From: Aculops lycopersici
Lineage: Eukaryota; Arthropoda; Arachnida; Trombidiformes; Eriophyidae
DNA length: 64,000 nt
Assembly: GCA_015350385.1 (NCBI GenBank)
Contig: WNKI01000004.1
Location: forward strand, 1,781,852-1,845,851
Reading direction: 5' to 3'
Positions 1 through 12,401 of the stretch are shown here, piece after piece. The notes below the pieces were generated by a model, which did not search any database, was not told the DNA's origin, and saw only the letters and a list, made by a program, of their open reading frames with translations. Numbering within the stretch: position 1 is the stretch's first letter; each line of letters starts with the position of its first letter. A program made the position numbers and the translations under genes.

Positions 1-730
1 TAACAAGGGATTTTCATTAACTTATACCGCCATTGATACTGGCTCCACTGATCAAGAGGATGAGCCTGTCGCAATTTCGTATCCGACAGCAGGTAGCAGC
101 ATTCAGCAACAGCAACAGCAACATTTGCCGGTTATCCCGACGACAAAATACATTCGCGCTATTGCCTAGATTTAAAAAACCGTCAAGAGGGTAATTTGAG
201 AGGTTCATAACGAATAGGAGATTATTAATTTAGATGGAGAGAGGAAAGGAGAAGGAGGAGAAGAAGAAGTAGAAGTAGAAGTAGAAGAACGGACTTTAGC
301 CTTAGACTCAATGGCTAAGGCTAAATGGGATGGGAGGAGGAGAGGTAGAAGAAGAAGGGGATAAGCAAAAAACCAAGGGACGAGAAGTGGACGAGACTAA
401 TGGCCGGTCGTAAATCTTCATCAACTTAGTGGCGGTAATAATTCATCGGGTTTGACGTAGACGGCGTCGTTGGTTGTCGTGATTGAGGAGAGAGGGAGCA
501 ATATATTTGAGTGTGACTCAAAGTGTGTACATATAAAACTCCTCAAACTTATATAATGGACATTCTAGTGTGTGTGTGAGAGAGAGGAAGAGAGAAATAG
601 AGAGATGAAGAAAGAGAGAGAGGGAGAGAAATAAAGGCCACAAGTCTTAACTTAAAATGAGCAGCAAGCAAAGGCGGCAACTGCAGTTCAGACTACAGCT
701 GAGGACTGTGAGTCAAAAGGGCTACCCACC

Positions 731-786
731 AATCAAATCGAATCGAATCGAATCATGTGATTTGATTTGATTTGATTTGATCAAAT
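731..786. repeat. Pentamer array forming an imperfect inverted repeat
   Basis: A run of AATCG units is followed by a run of TTTGA units. Read together they form a long imperfect hairpin centred near 755 if G-T pairs are allowed. It is a simple tandem repeat; no function can be read from it. Confidence 0.6.
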
Positions 787-3700
787 TTGACCAGTTAGTT
801 TGGACAGTCTGCATACAGACTTGTGACGGAAACCACGAGGCGAGGACCATTTATCGTCTAGTAGTACAATCGGCCTCCCAGTTAACGTGTAATGACGACT
901 GCGACGACGACAATGGCAACTCGGGTTATGATGGGAACTATAATAACGTTAATAATAGTAAACAATCACAACCTTGGTCCGCGAGGCTAGCCAGCGCGCC
1001 AGGTAAATCATTTTAATGAGCAATAGCTCACTCAGATTGCTTGTTTGACACACGACGACTACGTGAGCATTGTAAACTACTCAGACTTTACTGATGACTT
1101 GTGGCTTTTACTTACTATTATTTTCACCATCTACCGCTTCGCGCTGAGTGTCCTCTAAACCCGAAGTGTTCGAATTTAGTTTCTTTGGTTCGAAATGATG
1201 ATCGGGAAGTTAAAGTTGCCCATCATGTTGTTCATCATGATTGATGGAGATTACACGCATCTGTTCGTCTCCGGAAGAGACGAGCAGGAGTAGTGGCTTT
1301 CCATTCCATTCCATTCTGTTGCATTACATTGCATGGCAATGCTTTGCATTACTATACAGCTCCCACGTGCCTCTAGTGTGTGAGTGGCGGACACTTTGCT
1401 GACGGTCAGATGAAGCGACGGACTATTTGACAGGTGGAGATTCTCAGCGGAATGAGCGATTAGCCTAGGAGCATGGGGGAGCAAAAAAGAAGCTAGAACT
1501 TTGGCGGACAGTTGATTGCTCATAAGCTACGCGAGCTTAGAAAACTAATCGCTCACTAGCGAGCTGCGAGTCGCGGAATCGTTGGTCCACGACGACCACG
1601 ACGACAACGACCACGGCCGCCGCCACCGGCAAGTGGCAAGGGGAAAACACTCACTTGATCACTTGCTTGCTGGCCGGCTGGCTCACCTGCCGGTGGCAGG
1701 CAGCCTGCCACACATCAATCTAACTAGTACAAGCAACATCGAGTCTAGCAAGCGGCGTTTGGCACCACTAGCCAACGTTGGGCCAACTACCAGCGGCTTG
1801 CAGACCAACCACCTGACGAATGGTGGTTGGACGGATGATGGACTGACTGGCAGTTGTTGTTACCCACCCACCAGCTCGGTGGCCAATCGCTTGCCTAGTA
1901 TGTAGTGTGCGAGAGAGAAGGAGAGAGAGTTGCGAATGATCCCTACGTTGAGTTTGGGAGAAATGGAACTACTCCAGTCGCTTATACAAATCAATCAAAA
2001 CCTATTCGAGGAAAAACTATTTCAACTCTCCTCTCGCTCGTGCATCTGGAGTTGGCAGAGGCATTGTGCTCACACTTTACCTAGTAGTCGTCAGTCAGAA
2101 TTCTGAGGCTCCGTGGTGGTGGTTGTTGTTGTTGTTGTTGCTGTTGTTTTTGTTGTCGCTGTCGTGGTTGTAGTTGTTAAGGAGCAGCAAACGAATTCGA
2201 CGCTGAAGTCACCTGTCAATCATCGCTTGTTGTTGCTTGTCATTTGAAGGAACCAAGTGACAGGCGGCGACCAATGCGAGGTGATGTGCCAAACGACGAC
2301 GACGAGGCCGACAGCGACAGCAACGACAGAGGCGGCAGCAGCAGCACCGGAGGCTTCATCGGTGGCTGCCACTTGTGAGTCGAGTCTAGTTGGCTCGAGT
2401 TGAGATGAGTTGAGTCGCGATGAGATGAGATGAGATGAGATGGGATGAGTTGGGTTGGGTTGACAAGTCAAGCGGCCGTTCAATTCTCTGTCTTCCTGTC
2501 TCCTTGTCTCGAACAGCAGCAGCGGCAGCGGCCACGACAACAGCAACTTGACGATTCTTGATGTTGACAGCCACTGTCGATGTCAACAACATCAAAACAA
2601 CAACAGCATCAACGACGACGACGACTACAACAATCACCAAGATGCTCGGCTCGCCGTCGGGATTCGGGGGAGAAACTGCACTGAGCAGTGGCGTGGTGTT
2701 TGGTTGCCAAGTTCCGAGTTCCGATTGGCCGCCAGCTGGCGTTGGCTTTACGGGTGCCAAAAACACAAGTCGCAGGCCCCTCCATTGTGAACTATCAATA
2801 AAATTTAAAACGATCCCTCTTCTGGTTGCAGACCTCTTCTTTTTTCTGTCTTTCTCTTGCTCCCTTTTTCTCACTAGTAGTGGAGGATCTTTATCTTTTT
2901 ACGATCGTTGGAGCTAAACTGCCATGGCCCAGGGCTAACCAGCAAGCAAGCAAGCGAGCGGGCGAGAGAGCCGGGTACCAAGCACGAATCGGTAGCGCAC
3001 CAAGAGACAGAGACAGAGAGAGGGAGAGCAAGTAGGGAATCGATTACGATTCTCTAAAAGTTGTTGTCGCTGGCCTGCTAGTGACGGTTATGACGTCGCC
3101 GTCGTTTCAAGTTTTAGTATTAGTTTGAGATTTATATTTAGTTTTCTCTCCATCTCCATCTCGCCCTTTCTCGTCCAGTGGTCATCTAGTGGACCCTCGA
3201 AGGCTGATGTACTAACCAGGGGCTTGTATCGGTTTTGAGGGGAAAGCGCGTGGTGATGTGTTAACAGCGCACACAAAGTTTATGTCTATCCAAGTTTAAG
3301 TTGACTCTTACCGCGTTAGTGGAGCTGCAACCACCAAGCGAGCCGCTACAAGTACAGTAAGTCTAATGCGAGATTACACATTAGGCTCATTGGCCGGTAG
3401 CCAAGTCGACAAGAAAACTACCGCAACCACGTCGACCAGAGAATGATAGAGAGAGGAGCCATCATGTTGATGATCATTACTCTTCATTTGAAGTGTTCAT
3501 CCGAACTTCTTCTAAAGCTTAATTCTAACGCTAGCCAGATCCACTGTTAATCTCTCGTAACGCAACAACGACATCATTTCTAAGCAACAACAACAACAAC
3601 CTCGACACTAATTCTTAATTCTTGATACTTAATGCGCTTCAAGTGTTGCGTTAATTTTTATATCATTGCAACACTTGAGCAACTCGACGATCCAACTGTC

Positions 3701-5769
3701 AGTCTGTTTATCTCTCTGTCCGTGGATCTATCTGTCCGTCGGTGGTTCAGTGTCCAGATGTGAATTAAACTCGAGGCTACCGGGAAGTGAGAGTGGTAAT
3801 AAATTTCCCATTTGAAGTCAAGTTCAGATCAGATAATAAGTGGCGCCAGTCGTTTGACTGTCCAGCGAGCCAGCCGATCAGCTAGCACCCGTCCAGTAGC
3901 TTATGCAATTCCCATGAAAAACATTTGAGGACTAAACGGCGAGGCGCAGAGATGGTCTTCGTGGGGCGGAAAAAAGACGACTGATACTTAGTTAGTTAGT
4001 GGGCAGCTAGAGTGTAGCTGGTGATAGTTAAGACGATTAGCTTTCGGCGACTAGAATCACACTTTTTACAGGCCAAGCCATTGGAGCAATAATTTGGCCG
4101 GCGTCAATATAATGGAGCGCCTCAAGTTTCGCGGGCGCGCGTGCTTTTGGTTGTTGCGCGCGAGCCGCCATTGAGAGACACAGTGAGGGAGAAAGTAAGC
4201 CGGTTAAATACATGTAGAAACAGAAGTGAATAAATGGACTCTAGTGTGTAACTATCCCCCCCCCCTATGGTCGTCTATTTAACGCTGCGGCATTCGAATA
4301 TGTCGTCGCTTGTCGTCAATAAAGAGCTTTGCAGCGTAGGCGAGCAAATAAGTAGCTTAGAGGAGGAAGTGGAGGCAGAAGCAGCAACGGGAAAGAGCTA
4401 GTAGCTTAGGCGCACAAAAAAGTCACTCGCTTCGGACAACTCCGTTGCGCAACTTAAAATTAAATGGCCTCCTCTCTTGACGAAAGTGAGCGAGCAAGTG
4501 AGCAAACGAACAGACGAACAGACGAATGTTTCAACTTTGCAAATTAAGTGTTCTCATGTTCGCGAGCCGTGAAATGGGCGCCGACATCTCTGACGTCGTC
4601 GTAGTCTTGGTCTTCTACTTAATATTTAGCCTCCTCTTTGTCTAGTTCGGTTTCGTCTTCGCCTTCCTCTTCTTTTCTTTTTTAACAAGAATCTCTGTCT
4701 AGTCCCCACAAAAATCTCAGCCGAGAATGCGAGCTCCACTCAAAAGACCAAGACCAAACCGAGGAGCTTCCGCTCGCCTCATTTAACTGTGGCTCTCATT
4801 AGCCGGCGCTTGTTGCGTCGCCTCCGTTTCCATTGCTGTCGTCGTCTTTGTCGCCTGCGCTCGACACCATCAACTGACGTCGTTAGTCAGCCAGTCAGTG
4901 AGTCAATCAGTTAGTTAGTTAGTTGGTTGGTCGGTCGGTCTTCCATTTAGAGAGTCGATGGTTGAGAGTCGCAAATCATTCCGTTGAAGCTTCCCGTGGA
5001 AGAGCGATGGTAGTTTGTCTCGGAAGATGATCGAAATGGAGTAGTAACAACAAGAGGAGCAACATTCTCTATGTCTAATGGGAAGAGTCGCAAAAATGAT
5101 GAAAAAGTTTGTGTTTGCGCCGACGATACGCGGCGATGAGTTGGCTTTGGTTGAAATTTTTTAGTCTTGACTGGTGGGTGACTAGAGCGCCGAGGATAGT
5201 GCGAGGCGAGGGGGAAGGAGAGAAATATAATTTATATATTTCTCCTTCCTTCCCTGCTTGTCTATCCGTTCGTCTGTCAGTCTCTCTTCCATTCTGTAAC
5301 CCAGAAGCCAAGCGAGAGAAACAGAAACAGAAACTGAAACAGAAAGAGCAGCGAGTCCATTACCGGCGCTGACTTTGAGCAGTCAGCGTCTCAGAGTCTC
5401 AAATAGTGTGTCATTTTGTTAATTGATCTCTGTCACATTGGCTGCGACGTTTGGCCGCGCTGCTGGTTCCCATTTCTGCATTGAAGGAGTGAAAAGTGAA
5501 GAGTGAGGAGCTAGAAGAGAGAGAGAGAGAGAGAGAAGACCGCGACCAAGACTGCCACTGCCATTGCAAAAGGGCAAGCTAACTGAGGCGAGAGACAGGG
5601 AGTCTCAAGGAAGGAAGAAAGGAGCCAGCGTTGGAGGGTTGGAGTTATAGTTGGAGGGAGCGAGAAAAGTGAACGAGTCAGTGGCAGTGGCAGCCGCATT
5701 AGGAGAAGGTGATAAATCACGAGTTCTCTGCTCTGAGGTGTCGTTGAGTTATTTGCCATTCGGTTGTAG

Positions 5770-5832
5770 TAGTAGTAGTAGTAGTAGTAGTTGTTGTTGT
5801 TGCTGTTGTTGCTGTTGTTGTTGTTGTTGTCG
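5770..5832. repeat. Trinucleotide microsatellite (TAG)n then (TGT)n
   Basis: About nine TAG units run directly into TGT/TGC units. The open frames across it are poly-Ser/poly-Cys or similar homopolymers and are not convincing genes. Confidence 0.8.
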
Positions 5833-8005
5833 GCGAGTTTTCAATTCTCTCTCGCTCTCTGTTTTCCGTTTGTCGCCTTCAGCGAGCGCGGCCATCGAGT
5901 ATAACTAGTACTGAGCAACGTTACTGTACCACTAGCTGCCACCAACACGAACGCAGGAGCCAACGCTGTGACTAATGATAAATGTCCTCCTTCTTCCCAT
6001 TCAATGACAAATGTCGAGTTAAAGTTTTCTACTTCTCTGGCCACCGGCAGCTAGTTCTCCTCAAACACCACAGTCACTTTGGCAGGATCCATTAAATTTC
6101 GTCGCAATTGTCGCGATAGTTGTTGGCGTTGTTGTTGCTGTTGCTGTTGTTGTCGACTAGTCGACTGGTCGTTGGAGGAGAGCAAGCAGAGGAGCAAATG
6201 AGCAAAGCGACACACGAGCTCTGGGCGACGACTAAAACGATGGCGACGACGACGGAGAAGTAGCCAGCTAAGTAAAGAGAAGCGACTCACCCACTGAATG
6301 ACTGACAGGCACTAGTGATGATGACCACGACGGCAACGGCCACAGATAGAGATAGAGATCATCATTATCGAGGCGACGGAAGAGGGGAGATGCAAGTCGA
6401 CGGCCAAGTTATTAGTGGGCCAGTCAGTCGGCCGGTCGGTCGGTCGGTCGGTTGGTCGGTGAGCTGGAGCCAGCAAATGGGCTAACAATTTATTGAGCGT
6501 GATTAATTTGATTGCACACTTTGCAGCGAATTTACACTTATACATGCATGTATAAATAAAGCCGAGCTCTCTATCTCCATTCTCCACCCTCGATTCTCTC
6601 AACTTGGGGGCTCACTTTTCTGTCACGCCAATTATCAACTTGGCGCCAGGTGAGCAACAAGTTGCCGCTCCTCTTCCAACTAAACTAATTGACTGGCTTC
6701 CGAGTTATCTAATCTCCGGCGCGCTGGTTGCCTAATAATCCTGCCAGCAACTCGGACGGCTAGTCAGTCAGTCAGTCAGTCAGTCAGAGGACTAGTTAGC
6801 CAATTTGCCAACCAACTGGACAGCTTCAAAGTTGACGACGATGAGCGAGCTCATTAGACGCTATAAATAATCGCCCAGTTGATTAGCGAGGCGACATTTT
6901 ATTTTAGTGGCTTGTCAACTGGTGGCAACGACGACGACGACGACGTTGCACTGGAAACCCAACGCTAAAGTTGGACTCCGAGGCGACCAATGCGACGGAA
7001 TCCACCGACCGACCGAGCGAGGGAATGACTGACTGGCTGACATAAGATAGAAATAAGGAGCTGACCATTCAAGTGGTTTGGTGTCAAGTTGCCATTTAAA
7101 GGCTTCCGCACTTTAGCGCCCTCGACCAAGTGCCTTCGGTTTCCCTCCGGTGGGTTAGCTATCTAGTAAGCGATAGCGAGTTGAATAGTCAGCCCTTCAA
7201 CAAAAAGAGCACGAAAGCCACCGGGATAATAGCCAAGCTGGTTATTACAGATTCTCTCGAGGCAAAAAGGAAAAGTTTTGCAATAGACTGGAGCGAGGAA
7301 AACGTTTCTACTCTGTCTTTGTGGCCGCACTAAAACTGGTATGGAAACGCACGCAGCGCACCAACATACACACACACAAGTTGAAGTGAAACGCGCCAAT
7401 CAATCACGTGTCAGTGGCAGACAGGCGCCTGTCACCTCGCCGTCGTCTCGCGTCACGTCGTTGGAGTTGGAGTCGGAGTCGCAGAGGTAGTCGTTGTCGT
7501 TGTCGTTTTCGCTGTTGCTGTTGCTGTTGGCCAGCAAGCGCATTTTTGCGTGGCGACTTTTTTGTGTGAGCCAGTGAGCGAGTGTCGCTCTGCTTCAGTT
7601 TTGTATGTATGTCTTGCCTTCCCCCTCATTGAAACTTATATATATATATAGCAGTCTACTTATACTCATAATGCTTCAACAACAACAACAACGACAACCA
7701 AAGGAAACCAGAGGAGGGGGAGATTTTTTGCCAACTTGCCAGTGACAGCACCAGAGTGTGGCCATCTCTCTTGACGTCGCCGTGGCCGCGGGCCGCCAAG
7801 TGGCAAAGTGAGCACAAATGAGTTCAGCTTGCCCATTGCAGTGGCTGCCGCCGAATCCGCTGCAGCGGCGTCAATGTGGCCGTCGAGCTGCGGAGCGATG
7901 ATGTAGAACTATGATGATGTATAACCATGATGATGATGATGATGATGATGAGTCGGCGGCGGCGGCGGCAGCGGTGTCCAGGTTGATGGAAGGCAAACTT
8001 ATTCG

Positions 8006-8030
8006 TTTCGTTTCGTTTCGTTTCGTTTCT
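8006..8030. repeat. GTTTC pentanucleotide repeat
   Basis: Four to five tandem copies of a CGTTT/GTTTC pentamer in otherwise unique sequence. Confidence 0.7.
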
Positions 8031-8569
8031 CATTGCTCTTTTCTCTTTCCCCTTCTCACTTGCCACTTGTGAGCAAGCGAGCAAACGAATGAGTGAGCGA
8101 GTGGAGTTAGTGAAAGAACAAGCTGTACTTTGTGTTTGCTCTCACAAAGTGAAGCAGCTTCAAACTTTTCAACTCGAACTGCTCACTTTTTCGAACTTGG
8201 AACGCTGGCCGACTGGCAATCGAGCCGCCTGATGAGATAGATCAAGGCACTAACAGAATGCGCAGTGCGAAACGCGTCGCGCACACATTGACGCATGATC
8301 AGTCAAAGCCGCTGGCCGCTCGTCATCATCAATCAACTCGTACCAATCAATCACACGCCTATCCGCCTTCTGTTGCTTTATTCGCCTTCGGTTGCCATTG
8401 CCTTTGCAGCGGCGATGGCGACGGTGGCATTCGGTTGAGTTCCCGTTGGCGTTGTTGCCTTTTGGTTTGGTGTTGGCCAAGTTGCTCGTTAGCTGGCTTC
8501 GCGTAGAGCCCGGCGCTTCCAGTGTCTCGGCGGCACCAACGAGCTTCGTGTGTTTGCCTCTCGATCTTG

Positions 8570-8620
8570 TCGGCGGCGGCGGCGGCAGCGGCAGCGGCAG
8601 CGGCAGCGGCAGCAGCTGCG
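8570..8620. repeat. GC-rich CGG/CAG trinucleotide tract
   Basis: Tandem GGC and GGCAGC units. All six frames are open across it as poly-Ala, poly-Gly/Ser or poly-Arg, so the overlapping open frames around 8250-8940 are repeat artefacts rather than genes. Confidence 0.75.
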
Positions 8621-9106
8621 AGCCGCCGGAACACTTACTTTGGGTTGCCAAACTCGCGAGCTCCAATCCCGAACCTTTGGTCCCTCTCCCTCCAGCGGCA
8701 GTGTCCTCGGTGCCAGAAGGGGGAACCCGAGACCGACGGGCGAGACCGAGAGCCACGCCCCCCGCGCGCTGGCCAATCTCGCCATTGTGTCTAACGCAAG
8801 CTCAGCGGCCACGGCAAAGGCGGCGCTCTATTGGCGCCTAGCGCCCCGCCAAAGTCCCGCTTTCTCGCGTGAGCTCACGCGAGTTAGTTGCAACTTGACA
8901 AGTGAGCGGCCAGTGGCAGTGATCGAGAGATCGCATTGAGAGACATGGAGAGACTCGAGAGCAAGCAAGCAAGCAAGAGAGAGAGAGAGAGAGAGAGAGA
9001 GGAGGAACGAAGCGTAGGACGCGTCGTGTAGTATACGTACGTACTACTAACTACTAATTAGTAGTAGTAGGTACGGTCGGGCCGGCCGTCGTACGTACTA
9101 CTAAGT

Positions 9107-9126
9107 NNNNNNNNNNNNNNNNNNNN
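9107..9126. other. Assembly gap (20 N)
   Basis: Twenty undetermined bases flanked by very low-complexity sequence (GTAC/TAG/ACG repeats to the left, ACG and GA repeats to the right). The true gap length is unknown; repeats probably broke the assembly here. Confidence 0.98.
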
Positions 9127-9178
9127 ACGGACGGCGGACGACGGTACGACGTAGTACGTAGTACGACGAGACGTACGA

Positions 9179-9219
9179 CGTAGTAGAGAGACGAGAGAGA
9201 GACGACGACGAGACGAGAC

Positions 9220-9260
<41 letters not shown>
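9179..9260. repeat. GACGA and GA microsatellite
   Basis: Tandem GACGA units pass into an uninterrupted GA dinucleotide run of roughly 40 bases, next to the 20-N gap. Confidence 0.8.
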
Positions 9261-9262
<2 letters not shown>

Positions 9263-10405
9263 CGAAAGCTGGAGCTCGCTGATATCGATCAATCATATTG
9301 ATGGATCGGCGGCCGCTCGATCAATGCTAAAACTCGACTCGACTCGACTCGACTCGCTCCGTTTCGTTGGCTCGCTGAAGGACTGCAGTTAGTCGACTAC
9401 TACTAGCTGGTGGGCAGGCAGTTTGGTTTTAACCGATGGCAGCAAACTCGTTGCTAGATGAGAGTTGGAGAGCCAGTGGGAATGGCAAGATTTGTTACCA
9501 CTGCTTTGGCTAACAAAATGCAATGAGTTGCCTTAGCGCGTCGTTGCAACGCGCGCCTTACACTTTGGCGCACTCATCGCGTTGAAAACCATCTTTTAAA
9601 GCGAATGAGAGAGAGAGAGAGAGAGACCCAAGGTAGTTGTTGTATTTCTAGGTCGAGAGTCGATGCTGGTGTTGAAAAAATGGGGAAAAAATATTCACAA
9701 AGGGGAAAAAATTAAACTTTTCTTTTTAAATATAAACTGTCTTTTTGAGCCAGGAGAGAAGAATCACAGTTCCCTCGAACGAGAATCGCAGTCGCAACAC
9801 ACAAACAGACAGTCAGTGAGAGAGAAGACAGAAACAGAAGTGCGAAGAGCGCGGCGAGCGCACACTGAAACAAGCGGCTGTCTTATTTCTGTCGGCGCGA
9901 CTCGTGCGCATCAGCAACAGAAGCAAAAGCAGCGGCAATCGACTCACACACAGTGGAATTTCCACTCACTCGGTCGCTCGGTTGGGCGAGCAAACAACAT
10001 TCTAACGCAACATTAGCGAGTTGTGGTTGCGAGAGAACATTTTCAAAAGGCAAAAAAACGAATCACCAAGAGTCTATTCAAATATTCAAACCAATTTAAT
10101 CTCTCAACTCGTCTACTCAAGTTCTATTAATTAGTTGCATCTATTTATATATCCACACAAGAAAGTGGAGAAGAAAAGCGCACTCGTTGCAAAATTACAA
10201 GCACGGAAAAGTGGATCAATTTTTCAACTTTTCCCACTCTACACTCTTTTGCCATCGTCACTAGTGACCAAACATCTTTCCGCCTGCGCTGGCCAATTAC
10301 TCGCCAACCATCCTGCAAAATTGAATGATATAAATCTTTCAAGAAAAGGAAAACGGAAAGATCTAAACGTGAGAGGAGCAACAACATCAACAATCAGCCA
10401 GTAAC

Positions 10406-11188
10406 ATGGACGCCGACTCGCCGCTGAGCCATCTAGCTCAGATCTGCTCGAGCATCGGCCTAGATCCGGTGACAAACTCAACAGGCTCAAAGTTGTCGCC
10501 AACCGGCAACTCGGCCTCCGGTAAGCCATCGATAAATGGCGTCAGCTCTCATAGTCAAAATCACAATCATAATAACCACCATAATCATCATCATCAACAA
10601 GATAAACAAGACAAACAGGATAAACAAATTAAACAAGCTAAACAACAAGATAAAGATAATAACAGTCAGAAAAAGTTGGTCGCTAGTGTGGCCAATGCCG
10701 TTGCCGCAAATGAGGTTCCTGATATCACTGATCTATCGGCCGCTGACCGCCTCTCTACAACACCCACAAATTCACGCAACTACCTTCAGTATCAGAATTA
10801 CTACGCCCAACAACAACTGCTAATGCAACAGCACCATCAGCGCCAAGGGCAACAACAACAGTTACATCAACACCAACTAAGGCAACAGCATCACCCCCAA
10901 CAGCAGCCCCAACCTCAACAACCCCATCTTCATCACCAGCCAACCCCTCTACAATTACAAACACAAGCACAACCTCAATCACAGCAGCAACAACAACAAC
11001 AGCAATTACTGCATAGTGTCTCACCTGTAGCCCATCAGTATAACCAATTGATAGCAGAGGTTCAGCAGCAACAGTTTGCTAACATACTGCTAGCCTACCA
11101 CCAACACCAGCGCCAACTCCAAGCTGCAAGTTGTCATCCACCCTACTGTTTTTGTACATTTTGTTTGTACGCCAAAAGTATTACTTAA
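10406..11188 (+). CDS. Gln/His-rich protein with an Sp-family-like N-terminal motif
   Basis: A 260-residue single-exon frame with an ATG preceded by an AT-rich, UTR-like leader. Residues 5-18 read SPLSHLAQICSSIG, close to the short SP box near the N-terminus of Sp1-family zinc-finger transcription factors. The middle (about 50-100) is Asn/His/Lys/Asp-rich, and about 125-205 is dominated by Gln, His and Pro, as in Gln-rich activation domains. The end holds a cluster of cysteines (CHPPYCFCTFC). No C2H2 zinc finger is present here or elsewhere in the window, so if this is an Sp relative the DNA-binding part is missing or lies in a distant exon. The gene ends 88 bases from the 3' end of SAE1, tail to tail. 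Coding status is fairly likely; the function is not established. Confidence 0.55.
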   Translation: MDADSPLSHLAQICSSIGLDPVTNSTGSKLSPTGNSASGKPSINGVSSHSQNHNHNNHHNHHHQQDKQDKQDKQIKQAKQQDKDNNSQKKLVASVANAVAANEVPDITDLSAADRLSTTPTNSRNYLQYQNYYAQQQLLMQQHHQRQGQQQQLHQHQLRQQHHPQQQPQPQQPHLHHQPTPLQLQTQAQPQSQQQQQQQQLLHSVSPVAHQYNQLIAEVQQQQFANILLAYHQHQRQLQAASCHPPYCFCTFCLYAKSIT

Positions 11189-11276
11189 AACTAAATTATC
11201 ACCATGATAGGCTTTATAATGCCCCAAGATTTAGCCGACTAATAGGTTCCTTGGGGCCAACTTTTACATCTTCTGT

Positions 11277-12401
11277 TTAATAATCATCATCATCGTCATC
11301 AGCGATGTCTAGATAGTCCATAACAACATTTTTTATCTTTAAACTCTTGCTTTCGTCGGTGGCGATTCTCTCCACTACGCCTGTCATGGATATGCCATCA
11401 AAGGAGAAGGTATTATTCAAGGGCACATCGTTGTCGGATAGAGCTCTAATCATGTCCTGACCAGCGACTCCACCTACAACTGCGCAAACTGGACTAATGC
11501 TACTAAAAATATTCTCTATCCAATCTTGATCCAGCTTCTTGAAAATCTTCTCGTCTAAATTCAGAGGCTTCACGACAAAGTCCAGGAGATTTCTGAGCTT
11601 CTGGGCATCCTCTTCGTCGTCCGGTCTTGGTAAATGCTTCTCTTGGTTAAAGAATTGCATCATTGCAACTGAAAGAAACAATACTGGACTGGTTTTTCGA
11701 TCAAAGCTGTTATTTCTAAGCGAGATCATTTCTCGAAATGTTGAGTAAGGAAGAAATTTTGTCTCTGTCTCTAGTTCTCTACTCGGTGAAGCCACTCTTC
11801 TCCTCTTCGTCGGTCTATCTGAGTCTTCGTCACCCGACTCTGAATTGTCGTTTTCTATCACGCTTACAGCATTATCAGTTGGTTTTTGAGTTTCGACGGT
11901 CACGCTAAAGTCTGGTCCCAAATCGTTGAACATGAAGCCGAAAAATCCGAAATCTAATACAAGATAAAACTTGATCTTGTTCAATCGACACTGCGCGTCT
12001 ACATTCTCGATGTCTTTCAAGGGCATAAATGAGTGCAAGCTCACTAAATCATAACCTTTGAAGCTATCTGGAGTTCTCGCTGATATGGGTGAATTATCAA
12101 TATCTACCTTGACCAAAGGATTCAACTTCTTGAGCTTCTCGACAACCTCGTGAGTTCGCTGTCCATTTGCAGGTGGTCTACAGAAAAGATTACTGTGAAT
12201 GTCTGAGTCTTGTAGTTTTTGATCATCAACAATAGTTAGTGAATCTATTCCTGCAAGTACAAGAATCTTCGCTACTTCCGAAGCAACACCATTGAATCCT
12301 AGCATCAGAACCTTGGATTGCCTAATCTTGTTCTGAGCATTGACACCCCACAATCTGATTTGTCTATCGTAAAGTTCCGCTTCATCGTTGGTTAAGGCCA
12401 T
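11277..12401 (-). CDS. SAE1: SUMO-activating enzyme subunit 1 (Aos1)
   Basis: A 374-residue single-exon protein. It is the adenylation-side subunit of the SUMO E1, which pairs with UBA2 to adenylate SUMO and pass it to the E2 Ubc9 in the nucleus. The N-terminus (about 8-60) has the ThiF/E1 signature, including YDRQIRLWG and a nucleotide-binding glycine region (LGFNGVASEVAKILVLAG) followed by an Asp-containing strand end (TIVDD). The C-terminal part (about 300-345) has the family's VCAVVGGVAGQDMIRALS segment. An acidic and basic linker (about 185-205, with a TKRRR stretch) and an Asp-rich tail are extras; human SAE1 is about 346 residues. As expected for this subunit, there is no catalytic-cysteine domain. 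It is divergent from the SIN1 gene to its right, with about 590 bases between start codons. Confidence 0.93.
   Translation of the reverse strand: MALTNDEAELYDRQIRLWGVNAQNKIRQSKVLMLGFNGVASEVAKILVLAGIDSLTIVDDQKLQDSDIHSNLFCRPPANGQRTHEVVEKLKKLNPLVKVDIDNSPISARTPDSFKGYDLVSLHSFMPLKDIENVDAQCRLNKIKFYLVLDFGFFGFMFNDLGPDFSVTVETQKPTDNAVSVIENDNSESGDEDSDRPTKRRRVASPSRELETETKFLPYSTFREMISLRNNSFDRKTSPVLFLSVAMMQFFNQEKHLPRPDDEEDAQKLRNLLDFVVKPLNLDEKIFKKLDQDWIENIFSSISPVCAVVGGVAGQDMIRALSDNDVPLNNTFSFDGISMTGVVERIATDESKSLKIKNVVMDYLDIADDDDDDY

Larger units (their letters stand above)
1..9106. other. Gene-free region rich in simple repeats
   Basis: I see no supportable gene here. Open frames are short, occur on both strands at once and are made of Ser/Arg/Gln/Ala-rich low-complexity sequence. 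Contents include purine-rich AG runs (about 240-360 and 580-640), a hairpin-prone pentamer array (731-786), GATGA-type repeats (about 2400-2460), TAG/TGT runs (about 5770-5832), GGTC/GTCA tetramers (about 6425-6465 and 6763-6787), GAT repeats (about 7927-7950), GTTTC repeats (about 8006-8030), a GC-rich CGG/CAG tract (about 8570-8620) and a GA run (about 8978-9001). It may be regulatory or untranslated sequence for the gene at 10.4 kb or for a gene left of the window; nothing in the sequence proves either. Confidence 0.6.

Noticed and set aside
2220..2917. Overlapping frames of 80-162 residues on both strands
   Set aside because: All frames are open together because of simple repeats (GATGA, GCA, GAC); the products are Ser/Val/Ala/Thr homopolymer-like with no domain.
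8250..8940. Several frames of 80-170 residues
   Set aside because: They arise from a CGG/CAG trinucleotide tract and read as poly-Ala, poly-Arg or poly-Gly/Ser depending on frame.
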